The notes under the pieces were generated by a model. The model saw only the letters and a program-made list of their open reading frames with translations. It had not been told where the DNA came from and did not search any database. This document shows positions 8,601-16,703 of a DNA stretch of 64,000 nt, in pieces; the stretch's first letter is position 1, and each line of letters starts with the position of its first letter. The DNA is from Bacillus sp. FJAT-45350 (GTDB lineage Bacteria > Bacillota > Bacilli > Bacillales > NISU01). The DNA lies in NCBI RefSeq assembly GCF_002335805.1, contig NZ_NISU01000001.1, positions 1,744,079 through 1,808,078 of the forward strand. The letters are read 5' to 3'. A program made the position numbers and the translations under genes.

Positions 8601-9899
8601 CGTCACAATTCCTAGTAATACCGCAACAAATAATAAAATAATACTTAATCCCCAAATCCAGCACAATGAATATCGAATATGATGTACTAAATCAACTTTT
8701 GCTAAACCGATAGCAAGATATGTTGCAGGGATAAGTGGGCTCACATATCCTCCAATCGTCGCGCCTATAATAATCGCATACACTGCAGATTTAGGAGGAA
8801 CACCATATTGACCTACTACTTCTACAATTAAGGACACGAACGCGAAAAGATACGCATCAGGAGGCAATATGAACAGTAATGGGACTGAAAAGATACCAAT
8901 AATAATGTGAAGATAAGTTGATAATCCTTCAGGAATAATAGAAAGCAGTCCTATAGTCATTTGCTCAACCATCCCTGTACCATTGATAACCCCTAAAAAA
9001 GCACCTGCAGCTAACAAAATCGTCGTTAACATAAAAGCTTCAGTAGCGTGTGCACGTATTCTGTTTACTTGTAAAGCCCCATTCGGATAGTTAACAAATA
9101 AAGCGATCGAAAAACTCATCATAAAAACTGTACTAAATGGGATAGATGTTAGAACTAAAGTAATAATCGTAATACTAGTTAAGGTAAAGTTAAACCACCA
9201 AAGCTTTGGCCTGACTAATGTACTCATTTCATAATTTTCATCTGATGCTGCAGTAACATGCTGATTACTTACATTCTGTAAATATGTAACTCTCCTTTTT
9301 TCTTTGATTCCTAAATAAATTGCAATACATAAGACAAGTATTATTCCTGTAATTTGCACAGGGATTAGTGGTACCCATAATTCACCAGGATCTACTCCTA
9401 ACACAGCTGCTACTCTAGCAAGAGGCCCACCCCAAGGAACTAGATTCATAACACCCGCACTCAGAGCAACTATTAATAGTAGTAAAAGAGGATTCATTTG
9501 TAGCCGCTTATATACTGGCAACAGAGCAGGTATCGTGATTAAAAGAGTTGAAGCTCCTGATCCATCCAGATGAGATACCATCGCAATTAATGCAGTAGCT
9601 ATTGTTATTAAAATAATATTATTACCTGCCATTTTCTTTAATTTATCTGTTAGAGGATTAAATAGTCCTGCATCAGAAATGATTCCAAAGAAAAGCATGG
9701 CAAAAATAAACATAATACCAATATTCATTACTTGCATGAGTCCGCTTTCAATCATTTCACCAATTTCCTGTATACTAAAACCACTAACTAATGCACCTAG
9801 TACAGGGACAATAATAAAAACAGGAACTGGGGATACTTTAAACACTAATAATAAAATTATTACAAAGAAGAAAATAGTAAAACCGATATATTCAAGCAT
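8592..9899 (-). CDS. CitMHS-family carboxylate:cation symporter
   Basis: 435 residues with about 12 membrane segments. Stretches such as AMLFFGIISDAGLFNPL, ALIAMVSHLDGSGASTLL and GVMNLVPWGGPLARVAAVLG are the family landmarks also present in Bacillus CitM and CitH, which import metal-citrate complexes. Here a citrate-like or other di/tricarboxylate is likely. The start MLEYIGF was chosen because GGGGG lies 6 nt upstream; the upstream extension has none. The gene lies between the TRAP operon and the 2-oxoacid dehydrogenase operon, so this block has two uptake systems for organic acids. A cre site lies about 210 bp upstream. Confidence 0.88.
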   Translation of the reverse strand: MLEYIGFTIFFFVIILLLVFKVSPVPVFIIVPVLGALVSGFSIQEIGEMIESGLMQVMNIGIMFIFAMLFFGIISDAGLFNPLTDKLKKMAGNNIILITIATALIAMVSHLDGSGASTLLITIPALLPVYKRLQMNPLLLLLIVALSAGVMNLVPWGGPLARVAAVLGVDPGELWVPLIPVQITGIILVLCIAIYLGIKEKRRVTYLQNVSNQHVTAASDENYEMSTLVRPKLWWFNFTLTSITIITLVLTSIPFSTVFMMSFSIALFVNYPNGALQVNRIRAHATEAFMLTTILLAAGAFLGVINGTGMVEQMTIGLLSIIPEGLSTYLHIIIGIFSVPLLFILPPDAYLFAFVSLIVEVVGQYGVPPKSAVYAIIIGATIGGYVSPLIPATYLAIGLAKVDLVHHIRYSLCWIWGLSIILLFVAVLLGIVTII

Positions 9900-10052
9900 T
9901 GAAGTTCCCCCATTTTGCGAAATGATTCTAAAAGAAAACATCTCGTAACCATTTGTTATTCATTATTCACAATCATCTAATTTAGTTATTGATTATAACT
10001 AAACTATTCTAATAGAACAATACATGGGGATAACAAATGTTAATCCAAATGT

Positions 10053-10089
10053 CCTATACTTTACTTTGCATTATAAAGTAAAGTATAGG
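10053..10089. terminator. Perfect 15-bp inverted repeat between the TRAP operon and the CitMHS gene
   Basis: CCTATACTTTACTTT (10053-10067) pairs with 10075-10089 around a 7-nt loop. It lies downstream of the DctM stop on the minus strand, so termination of the TRAP transcript is the simplest reading. There is no clear T run. Confidence 0.5.
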
Positions 10090-10105
10090 GTATTTATAAA
10101 CTTCA

Positions 10106-10120
10106 TTGCAATCGCTTTCA
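10106..10120. promoter_or_regulatory. CcpA cre site (perfect consensus)
   Basis: TTGCAATCGCTTTCA matches the cre consensus WTGNAANCGNWNNCW at every fixed position. It lies upstream of the CitMHS gene and just past the DctM stop. Catabolite control of the transporter is inferred; the distance to the start codon (about 207 bp) is long. Confidence 0.55.
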
Positions 10121-10140
10121 ATACTTTTTTACTTTTAATT

Positions 10141-11430
10141 CTAACCCAAGAAAAAGTTTGGTAGGAAGGTTACTAGTTGAGGGAATAAAATAAGTAATCC
10201 AACTATGGCTAAGAGCGGGACCAAATACGGTGTAACCCCTCGAACCAATTCTGCATACTTTATATTTCCAACTCTGGTAATTGCAAACAACACCATACCA
10301 ACAGGTGGAGTAAGTTCACCTATTATTAAAGTAACTACCATAATTATCCCAAAATGTAGAGGATCTCCACCTATCGCAATAACTAATGGTACCAAAACAG
10401 GAGTGGCAATTGCGATACAAACAATTGTTGATAAGAACATCCCCATTAACAGTAAAAATATAACTAATAGACCCATAACAATATAATAGTTTTCACTAAT
10501 GCTAGTTATTAGACTAGCAAATAAACCTGGTACTTGTTCTCGAATTAAAATCCAAGCTAGTACATTTGATACAGCAATCAAAATCATGATAATCGCGCTA
10601 TCCCTCATCGCACTTTTGAAAATAGAATAAAGCTTTTTTAGAGAGATAGATTTGTAGACGAAACAAGCAAGTATTATCGCATATAAGGAACCAATAGCTG
10701 CTGCTTCAGTCGCTGTGAATATTCCTGACAATATTCCACCAACAAGAATAATTGGTGTCATCATCGGTAGGAATGCTTTTCTACTGGTCTCAAAGATAAT
10801 TTTAAAAGAAGCTCTTTTTTCTGTCGGATAGTTATATTTGATAGCTTCATAAGCAACGAAAATACTTAGTGCAAGCCCCATCAAAATACCTGGAATAATC
10901 CCGGCAATTAATAAATTATTTAACGAAACATTAGCTAATATAGCATACATTACTAGTGCAACACTTGGTGGGATAATCGGCCCAATAACTGCTGAAGCAG
11001 CTGTTATACTACAAGCAAATTTCGTTGGATAGTTTGCATCTTTCATAGCTTTGATTTCGACTGCACCTAACCCTGCTGCATCAGCAGTAGCAGATCCACT
11101 CATTCCAGCAAAGATTACGCTTGCAGCAATGTTTACTTGCCCTAGCCCTCCCCTAAAATGTCCAACAAGAGCTTTAGCAAAATCAAACAATCGGTCGGTA
11201 ACACCAGACTCATTCATCACTTTACCAACTATTAAAAAGAGCGGTAGGGCAAGTAACGCAAATGAATCCATCCCAAACACAGTCCTTTGTGCTACTGTTG
11301 CATCAGGAATTAAAAAAAGTCCTCGCTCTAATACAAAGTAAACTAGTGTCGATAATCCCATTGAAAATACTGCTGGAATGCCTATTAACAGCAGAACTAC
11401 TAGTGTGATAAGCATTATTATTATAGTCAT
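10141..11430 (-). CDS. dctM: TRAP transporter large permease (DctM)
   Basis: 429 residues with 12 or more membrane segments and the DctM landmarks GMSGSATADAAGLG near 110, IGPIIPPSVALVMYA near 150 and GELTPPVGMVLF near 370. It is the ion-coupled translocation subunit of a tripartite periplasmic-type organic-acid importer. It starts 2 nt after the DctQ stop and is the last gene of a DctP-DctQ-DctM operon. Substrate is unknown. Sequence is ordinary for the family, with no truncation. Confidence 0.93.
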   Translation of the reverse strand: MTIIIMLITLVVLLLIGIPAVFSMGLSTLVYFVLERGLFLIPDATVAQRTVFGMDSFALLALPLFLIVGKVMNESGVTDRLFDFAKALVGHFRGGLGQVNIAASVIFAGMSGSATADAAGLGAVEIKAMKDANYPTKFACSITAASAVIGPIIPPSVALVMYAILANVSLNNLLIAGIIPGILMGLALSIFVAYEAIKYNYPTEKRASFKIIFETSRKAFLPMMTPIILVGGILSGIFTATEAAAIGSLYAIILACFVYKSISLKKLYSIFKSAMRDSAIIMILIAVSNVLAWILIREQVPGLFASLITSISENYYIVMGLLVIFLLLMGMFLSTIVCIAIATPVLVPLVIAIGGDPLHFGIIMVVTLIIGELTPPVGMVLFAITRVGNIKYAELVRGVTPYLVPLLAIVGLLILFPQLVTFLPNFFLG

Positions 11431-11432
11431 TA

Positions 11433-12011
11433 CTATTCCGCCGTCCTTTCCTCACCTTTTACATATAAGCCAACATTCCCTTCTCCACTTTTTTCTAATT
11501 TACCCGACTTCCCCCCACTTTTAATAAATAAAATAATATGCTCAACGAATTGGTGTATTAAAAACCACAACATTAAACTTGAGGAAACTACTAGTCCTAG
11601 GTAGATGACACCTTGAGGTAAAGGAATAAGTGGAAGTTGTACTGCCCATCGATCTACTGTCATTGCGAATCCACCTTTTAAAAAGACTATTACTAACAAT
11701 AAAGGTAAAAAAGTTGTTACGGCATTGAATGCTGCTTGTGCTCGAACACTCAACTTTTCTAATACAAAATCAATCAAATCGACTCGTAAGTGGTCTTTAA
11801 GATATACTGCAAAAGCCATTCCTAACAAAACAGCCCAAATGTTTAGGTAACGTGCAGCTTCTTCAGTCCAAGGTAATGGAGCATTTAATACGTAGCGAAA
11901 AAACACTTGTAACAGAACAATAATAAAGAATAAAATCAAAATGCATGTTGCCAGATGTTCTATTAAAGCGTTTACACCTGAGTACAACCGTTTATATGCT
12001 TTGCCAATCAC
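11433..12011 (-). CDS. dctQ: TRAP transporter small permease (DctQ)
   Basis: 192 residues with four membrane segments and the DctQ landmark PLPWTEEAARYLNIWAVLLG near 50-70. It couples the binding protein to DctM. The C-terminal tail (about 25 residues, Gly/Lys/Glu-rich) extends past the last helix. It uses a GTG start preceded by AAAGGAGATG. A strong hairpin separates it from the DctP gene upstream. Confidence 0.9.
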   Translation of the reverse strand: MIGKAYKRLYSGVNALIEHLATCILILFFIIVLLQVFFRYVLNAPLPWTEEAARYLNIWAVLLGMAFAVYLKDHLRVDLIDFVLEKLSVRAQAAFNAVTTFLPLLLVIVFLKGGFAMTVDRWAVQLPLIPLPQGVIYLGLVVSSSLMLWFLIHQFVEHIILFIKSGGKSGKLEKSGEGNVGLYVKGEERTAE

Positions 12012-12049
12012 TTAGTTCATCTCCTTTACCTTAGCGAACTCTAATCTTG

Positions 12050-12084
12050 TGCACGAGGAAGCTATTACTAAACTACCTCGTGCA
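12050..12084 (-). terminator. Intercistronic hairpin after dctP
   Basis: TGCACGAGG (12050-12058) pairs with CCTCGTGCA (12076-12084). It lies between dctP and dctQ and probably raises the binding-protein:permease ratio by partial termination or 3' end protection. An equivalent hairpin follows dctP at 51743-51768. Confidence 0.6.
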
Positions 12085-12097
12085 TAATATTATTTAA

Positions 12098-13138
12098 TTA
12101 ATTCATAGCTTTCTTAATTTCATCAAGAATTCCAGGAGCTAAATTATCTTCAATAAAACTTTCTACAGCTGGTACAGCATTCTTTCGAAACGACTCTTTA
12201 TCAGCCTCAATAAATTCCATCCCTTCTTCTTGCAATAGCTGTATAAAACGCTCATTTTCTTCATCAACTATTTCTGCTACATAAGCTACTGTATTTTGAA
12301 CAGCTTGTTGTAAAGCTTCCTGTTGGTTTTCGCTTAATTTATGCTCCCAAGCGTCTACACTAACTAACCAAGAAAAGATGGCGTGTGAATGTCCTGTGTC
12401 AATTAAATAATCTTGATATTCCCACATTTGTCTTCCAAAAATATTCGTTAAAGTATTCTCTTGTGCGTCTACTGTCCCCGTTTGTAAAGCGGTTACAATT
12501 TCAGATGCAGCTATTGGTGTTGGAGATGCACCTATTGCTTGAAAAGAATTAATCCAAGCAGCCATTTCAGGCATTCTAATTCTCAAACCTTTAATATCAT
12601 CAGCAGAAGTAAATGGCTTATTAGAAGTAACGTAACGTGTACCAATGTTGTGATCACCTAGTTCAATTACTCCACCTACATCTCTATTTAATTGGTCAAT
12701 TTCGTCTCTAACATCATCTTTGTAACGTTGAACTGACTCAAAATCCTCAAATAGGAATGGAATATTAGCAGCATTATACTTTGGATAGTATAACTCAGCG
12801 TGAAGTACCTCAATAGACATATCCAATTCGCCAACCTTTAATTGCTCTAGGGTCTCTCTCCCACCACCAAGTTGACCACCCATAAAAAATTGCATTTCTA
12901 TTGAACCGTCACTTAATTCTGAAATTTGCTCCGTGAAATATTCACGAATTGCTTTATCAATCCCCGCATCATCGTTAGTAGCAGCAAGTGTAAGAGTGAC
13001 TGAATTTTCACCGCTATTGTTAGTATCTGATTGTGAATCACCACCAGATGATGTCGATTGTTCACCACCGCAAGCGGCTAACGCAAGTGTTATGAATGTA
13101 ATAAAAATTCCTAAAGAAAATGACTTTTTCAATTTCAT
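12098..13138 (-). CDS. dctP: TRAP transporter solute-binding lipoprotein (DctP)
   Basis: 346 residues. A lipoprotein signal (lysines, hydrophobic stretch, LAACGG near 20) is followed by a Ser/Asn-rich linker and the DctP fold: FFMGGQLGGGRETLEQLKVG near 90, VTSNKPFTSADDIKGLRIRM near 175 and the family motif EIVTALQTGTVDAQENTL near 215. The conserved arginine in LRIRM binds the substrate carboxylate in characterised homologues, so the cargo is probably an organic acid. First gene of the dctPQM operon, with AGGGGG before the ATG. A near-cre site lies about 130 bp upstream. Confidence 0.93.
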   Translation of the reverse strand: MKLKKSFSLGIFITFITLALAACGGEQSTSSGGDSQSDTNNSGENSVTLTLAATNDDAGIDKAIREYFTEQISELSDGSIEMQFFMGGQLGGGRETLEQLKVGELDMSIEVLHAELYYPKYNAANIPFLFEDFESVQRYKDDVRDEIDQLNRDVGGVIELGDHNIGTRYVTSNKPFTSADDIKGLRIRMPEMAAWINSFQAIGASPTPIAASEIVTALQTGTVDAQENTLTNIFGRQMWEYQDYLIDTGHSHAIFSWLVSVDAWEHKLSENQQEALQQAVQNTVAYVAEIVDEENERFIQLLQEEGMEFIEADKESFRKNAVPAVESFIEDNLAPGILDEIKKAMN

Positions 13139-13262
13139 AATTAAACCCCCTAATATAGTTGTTTAGAGCTACGTACCCATTACATTGCAAATATCTTGTT
13201 ACAATTATCCGTTCTAATGTGACAACCAATTTTATTTGCTTTTTTAATAAGATTCCACCTTA

Positions 13263-13277
13263 TTAAAACGCTTTCAA
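13263..13277. promoter_or_regulatory. Near-consensus cre site upstream of dctP
   Basis: On the minus strand TTGAAAGCGTTTTAA matches the cre consensus except for the conserved late C. It lies 125-139 bp upstream of the dctP start. A weak candidate. Confidence 0.35.
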
Positions 13278-13333
13278 AAAGTTTTACATTTTGAAATTAG
13301 ATTTAATGATTAGTAGCATTTTACTAATCAGTT

Positions 13334-14494
13334 TTAATTACTACCATGAACTTTGTTTCCTATTACTTCCTCATTGTGCTGTCCTAGTTGAGGTCCAATC
13401 CATTCAATTCCACCTGGGGTTCCTGAAAGCTTTGGTACAATTCCTGGAACCTTTACTCTTTCTCCTGTTGGTAACGTAACCGTTTCCAACATATTACGAG
13501 CTTTATAGTGTTCATCATTTGCAATATCCTCAATACTGTATATTGGACCAGCTGGGACTCCTGCTTCATCAAGTTTTTTCTGTACTTCATTTAAGGACTG
13601 TTTTTTCGTCCATTCACTTATGAGGTTATCTAAGAAGTCAACATTATCAGCTCTTCCTTGGTTACTTGAATATTTAGTGTCTTCTCCTAACTCTGGCATT
13701 CCCATCGTTTGCATTAAACGTTTAAAAATGCTATCTCCATTAGCACCTATGATGATGTACTTTCCATCTAAAGTAGGATAGGTGTTAGAAGGAGCAATTC
13801 CTTTTAAAATAGAACCAGTTCTTTCTCTTACTACCCCCTTTAAATCAAACTCAGGAAGCATACCTTCCATTAGTGAAAATACTGATTCGTATAGAGCTAT
13901 ATCAATTACCTGACCTTTTTGCTCTGGGTCTGAATCTCTTGCTCTTAGTGCCATTAGCGTTCCAATAACAGCGTACAGTGCTGATACTGAATCACCAATT
14001 GCTACACCCATACGAACTGGAGGTCTGTCAGGGTCACCTGTTATATAACGTAATCCTCCTATTGATTCAGCGACACTTCCAAAGCCCGCCTTATCTCGGT
14101 ATGGACCAGTCTGCCCGTAACCTGAAATTCGAGCCATGATAATACTAGAGTTAACCTTTTTTAAATCCTCATAACCAATCCCCCATTTCTCTAGTGTTCC
14201 TGGACGAAAGTTCTCAATAATTACATCAGCATCTTTCGCTAGTTCTCTCACTAACTCTTGCCCTTCTTTTTCACGAAGATTAATGGTAACTGATTTTTTA
14301 TTTCTAGCATGAACGTACCACCACAAGGAAGTACCTTCGTGCATGATTCTCCAATTACGTAAGGCATCTCCTTTAGTAGGGTCTTCAATTTTAATCACTT
14401 CAGCGCCAAACTCTGCAAAGAGCTTCCCTGCAAACGGTGCTGCAACAAAATTTCCAAGTTCCAATACCTTTATCCCTTGTAATGGTTTACTCAT
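13334..14494 (-). CDS. Class III (CaiB/BaiF) CoA-transferase
   Basis: 386 residues from MSKPLQGIKVLELGNF; a GTG four codons upstream is possible but GGTG lies at proper spacing only for the ATG. Landmarks: IKIEDPTKGDALRNW near 40, NLREKEGQELV, ENFRPGTLEKWGI near 95, and the catalytic aspartate region in MGVAIGDSVSALYA near 165. Class III enzymes move CoA from a donor such as succinyl-CoA to a carboxylic acid. The downstream gene across 131 bp of upstream sequence is an HMG-CoA-lyase-like enzyme, which suggests activation of a 3-hydroxy-3-methylglutarate- or citramalate-like acid (inference). A CodY box and TGTATAC palindrome lie at 14530-14561. Confidence 0.9.
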   Translation of the reverse strand: MSKPLQGIKVLELGNFVAAPFAGKLFAEFGAEVIKIEDPTKGDALRNWRIMHEGTSLWWYVHARNKKSVTINLREKEGQELVRELAKDADVIIENFRPGTLEKWGIGYEDLKKVNSSIIMARISGYGQTGPYRDKAGFGSVAESIGGLRYITGDPDRPPVRMGVAIGDSVSALYAVIGTLMALRARDSDPEQKGQVIDIALYESVFSLMEGMLPEFDLKGVVRERTGSILKGIAPSNTYPTLDGKYIIIGANGDSIFKRLMQTMGMPELGEDTKYSSNQGRADNVDFLDNLISEWTKKQSLNEVQKKLDEAGVPAGPIYSIEDIANDEHYKARNMLETVTLPTGERVKVPGIVPKLSGTPGGIEWIGPQLGQHNEEVIGNKVHGSN

Positions 14495-14529
14495 GAACAA
14501 TCGCACCTTTCATTTAATCTATAGTAATT

Positions 14530-14544
14530 AATTTTCAGAATATT
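14530..14544. promoter_or_regulatory. CodY box upstream of the CoA-transferase
   Basis: AATTTTCAGAATATT matches the CodY consensus at 14 of 15 positions, 36-50 bp upstream of the start codon. Confidence 0.7.
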
Positions 14545-14549
14545 CAGTT

Positions 14550-14561
14550 AATGTATACTGT
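14550..14561. promoter_or_regulatory. Candidate GntR operator (half-conserved palindrome)
   Basis: AATGTATACTGT begins after the CodY box at the same spacing as the 8535 and 16491 copies. Confidence 0.5.
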
Positions 14562-14625
14562 TTATACCAAAAAAATATTTTTATCATAATTATCCTACAA
14601 ACTAGTTTCATTTCCCTGTTTAGTA

Positions 14626-15519
14626 TTACGCTTCCTTCTTAATTCTTTCGGAGTTTGCTAGTAATTTAGGGAAATCGTAATCAAATTTTTTTAACATATC
14701 TAAATTAACACCTGTATTGATCCCTTGCTTTTCCAAGAAGTCTACCACACTACTAGCTTGAACATTACCTGGAGAGCCTGGTGCATATGGACATCCTCCA
14801 AGTCCACCCTGTGCTACGTCAAATATACGAACACCTGCCTGTAACCCTACTAATATATTTGCTAAAGCGTAACCGTATGTGTCATGAAGGTGAAGGCTTA
14901 ACGTCATATCAGGGAATCTATCCACTAATCGACTACAGTACTCATAAACAAGTTTAGGTGTTGCTTGACCAATTGTATCAGCTAATCCAATTTCATCTAC
15001 TCCATTTTCGACTAGGCGTTCTGTCACTCTTTCTAGCTCCGAATAAGGCACAATTCCAGCATATGGACATACAAATGCCGTTGCAACCCCACCAATGGTT
15101 TTCCTACCTTGACCATTTGCCTTCTCAATAAGCGTTCTAACTTCTTCCAAGGAAGTGTCAGTACTCTTATTTAAATTAGCCTGATTATGATGAGTACTAG
15201 CAGAGAGAAAGAAAATGGCGTTATGAATTTTCGTTTTCAAAAATCTATCTAAACCTCTACTATTCGGAACCAATGCATCGTACTCTACACCTTCTACCAT
15301 CGGTATCCGTTCTGCTAGTTCATCAGCATCTTGAAGAGTTGGAACCCATTTAGGGTGAACAAATGATGTTACCTCTATCCGTTTAAATCCTGCACTTATT
15401 AAATTTGTAAGACTATTAATCTTTTCATCCGTTCTTACAAATACTTCCTCGTTTTGAAATCCGTCTCTGATCGTTACATCACGTATTTCTACTTCTTGTG
15501 GAAATATCAATTTACTCAC
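14626..15519 (-). CDS. Hydroxymethylglutaryl-CoA lyase-like aldolase
   Basis: 297 residues of the HMGL/DRE-TIM barrel family. The N-terminal VTIRDGFQNE near 13-22 provides the metal-binding aspartate and general-acid arginine; LHLHDTYGYALAN near 200 gives the metal histidines; GGLGGCPYAPGSPGN near 240 has the catalytic cysteine of the flexible loop. It splits a 3-hydroxy-3-methyl acyl-CoA to acetyl-CoA plus a 2- or 3-oxoacid. Canonical RDGLQNE is RDGFQNE here, a small change near the active site. The GTG start lies unusually close to GGAG; a TTG three codons later is better spaced. GntR upstream and CoA-transferase downstream suggest one pathway. Confidence 0.88.
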   Translation of the reverse strand: MSKLIFPQEVEIRDVTIRDGFQNEEVFVRTDEKINSLTNLISAGFKRIEVTSFVHPKWVPTLQDADELAERIPMVEGVEYDALVPNSRGLDRFLKTKIHNAIFFLSASTHHNQANLNKSTDTSLEEVRTLIEKANGQGRKTIGGVATAFVCPYAGIVPYSELERVTERLVENGVDEIGLADTIGQATPKLVYEYCSRLVDRFPDMTLSLHLHDTYGYALANILVGLQAGVRIFDVAQGGLGGCPYAPGSPGNVQASSVVDFLEKQGINTGVNLDMLKKFDYDFPKLLANSERIKKEA

Positions 15520-15560
15520 TCTCCGTTACAAATTTAATAGTTTCAATTACTTAGAAAAAA

Positions 15561-16250
15561 TCAATTCTCATCCATTAACATATCTGCCCTTGATGATTCA
15601 GGGTACTTCGAAATGTAAAATTGGTAATCGGATTTAATATGTTCTCTCATAAGAGTCTCAGCAGCTTTAGCATCTCTCTCGCAGATTGCTTGCCAAATTG
15701 CTTCATGTTCATCAGAACCAGTTTCTAGACGTTGTGATGAATTAAGTATAAGATTTCGATAAAACAAAATTAAAGAATTCAACTGATTCATTAATTTTTT
15801 CAAATATGGATTTCCACTAATTTCTAAAATCATGTCATGATAACCACTACTTAGCTTTTTCAAATTATGGAGGTCGTTCCCTTCTATTGCAACTTTCATT
15901 TCTTTCATTAGCTGATTAAATTGCACTAGCTGAACATCATTAATTCGAATGGCTGCTAGATATGCTGCAGTAGGCTCCAAACTTAATCGGCATTCATAAA
16001 GATACTTAAAATCTGAATTGGTAGCTCTATAAACTCTTACCCCTCCACGTGGGTGTACCGTCACTAAACCTTCACTTGAAAGTCGACGAATTGCCTCTCG
16101 AATTGGACTACGACTAACTCCAGTTTCTTCTACAATTTTCTGTTCAACCACCCGCTGCCCAGGTGGAATGTCACCGCTTACAATTTTATTGTGTAAATAT
16201 TCATATACTTGTGTTTGAAGAGTTTGTGATTGATTACTATTATTTATCAT
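15561..16250 (-). CDS. GntR-family (FadR/FCD) transcriptional regulator
   Basis: 229 residues from MINNSNQSQ, chosen because AGGTG lies 8 nt before this ATG; a GTG three codons upstream is less likely. N-terminal winged helix (VVEQKIVEETGVSRSPIREA and RRLSSEGLVTVHPRGGVRV, about 35-75), then an all-helical FCD ligand domain with metal-binding-type histidines (YHDMILEIS, DEHEAIWQAI, MREHIKSDY). Such regulators sense organic acids. Two TGTATAC palindromes lie in its own upstream region and one each at the CoA-transferase and dehydrogenase promoters, so it probably controls region 1 and itself. Confidence 0.9.
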   Translation of the reverse strand: MINNSNQSQTLQTQVYEYLHNKIVSGDIPPGQRVVEQKIVEETGVSRSPIREAIRRLSSEGLVTVHPRGGVRVYRATNSDFKYLYECRLSLEPTAAYLAAIRINDVQLVQFNQLMKEMKVAIEGNDLHNLKKLSSGYHDMILEISGNPYLKKLMNQLNSLILFYRNLILNSSQRLETGSDEHEAIWQAICERDAKAAETLMREHIKSDYQFYISKYPESSRADMLMDEN

Positions 16251-16418
16251 TAATACCACACCTATTATTATTATGAAAACACATTAATTATAGCACAATT
16301 ACATGTTTCTGGTTTCATTTTCCATCATACAACTTCCTCAATAGATATTGCATGTTTAGTAATAGTAAAAGGTAACCCTAACTTTTTTAGTACATTATAA
16401 CTAATTGAATATTTAAAC

Positions 16419-16430
16419 AATGTATACATT
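16419..16430. promoter_or_regulatory. Candidate GntR autoregulatory operator 1
   Basis: AATGTATACATT is a perfect 12-bp palindrome about 170 bp upstream of the gntR start. It matches the TGTATAC core of the sites at 8535, 14550 and 16491. Confidence 0.6.
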
Positions 16431-16470
16431 ATTACGCACGAGTTAACTTCCCTTCTTAGTTGCTAACCTC

Positions 16471-16502
16471 CTTTTTCAGAATATTAAAATATTGTATACA
16501 AA
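16471..16502. promoter_or_regulatory. Composite CodY-like box plus GntR operator 2
   Basis: CTTTTTCAGAATATT (16471-16485, 12 of 15 against the CodY consensus) is followed six bases later by TTGTATAC inside ATTGTATACAAA (16491-16502). The order and spacing equal those at 8515-8546 and 14530-14561. It lies in the 453-bp gap between gntR and the TRAP binding-protein gene; apart from these sites and the hairpin at 16658 nothing else is seen there. Confidence 0.55.
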
Positions 16503-16657
16503 TAGAATAATAAATTAAATACTGCTTTATTGCAAGTGTTTTTATAAAAAAATGAATTTTTAATTTTTTAAAACCTAAAATGTTGTTTAATGCGTGTGAA
16601 AGAAATATATCAGTAGGGGGATTTATTATTACTTGAAGTATATTATCTCTAGCTATA

Positions 16658-16686
16658 AAGGAATAGAGAACAGTCCTCTATTCCTT
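16658..16686 (-). terminator. Hairpin downstream of the first aromatic-island binding protein
   Basis: AAGGAATAGAG (16658-16668) pairs perfectly with 16676-16686, 18 bp after the stop codon. No T run is evident, so terminator identity is tentative. Confidence 0.5.
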
Positions 16687-16703
16687 ATATTGGAACACGA
16701 CTT

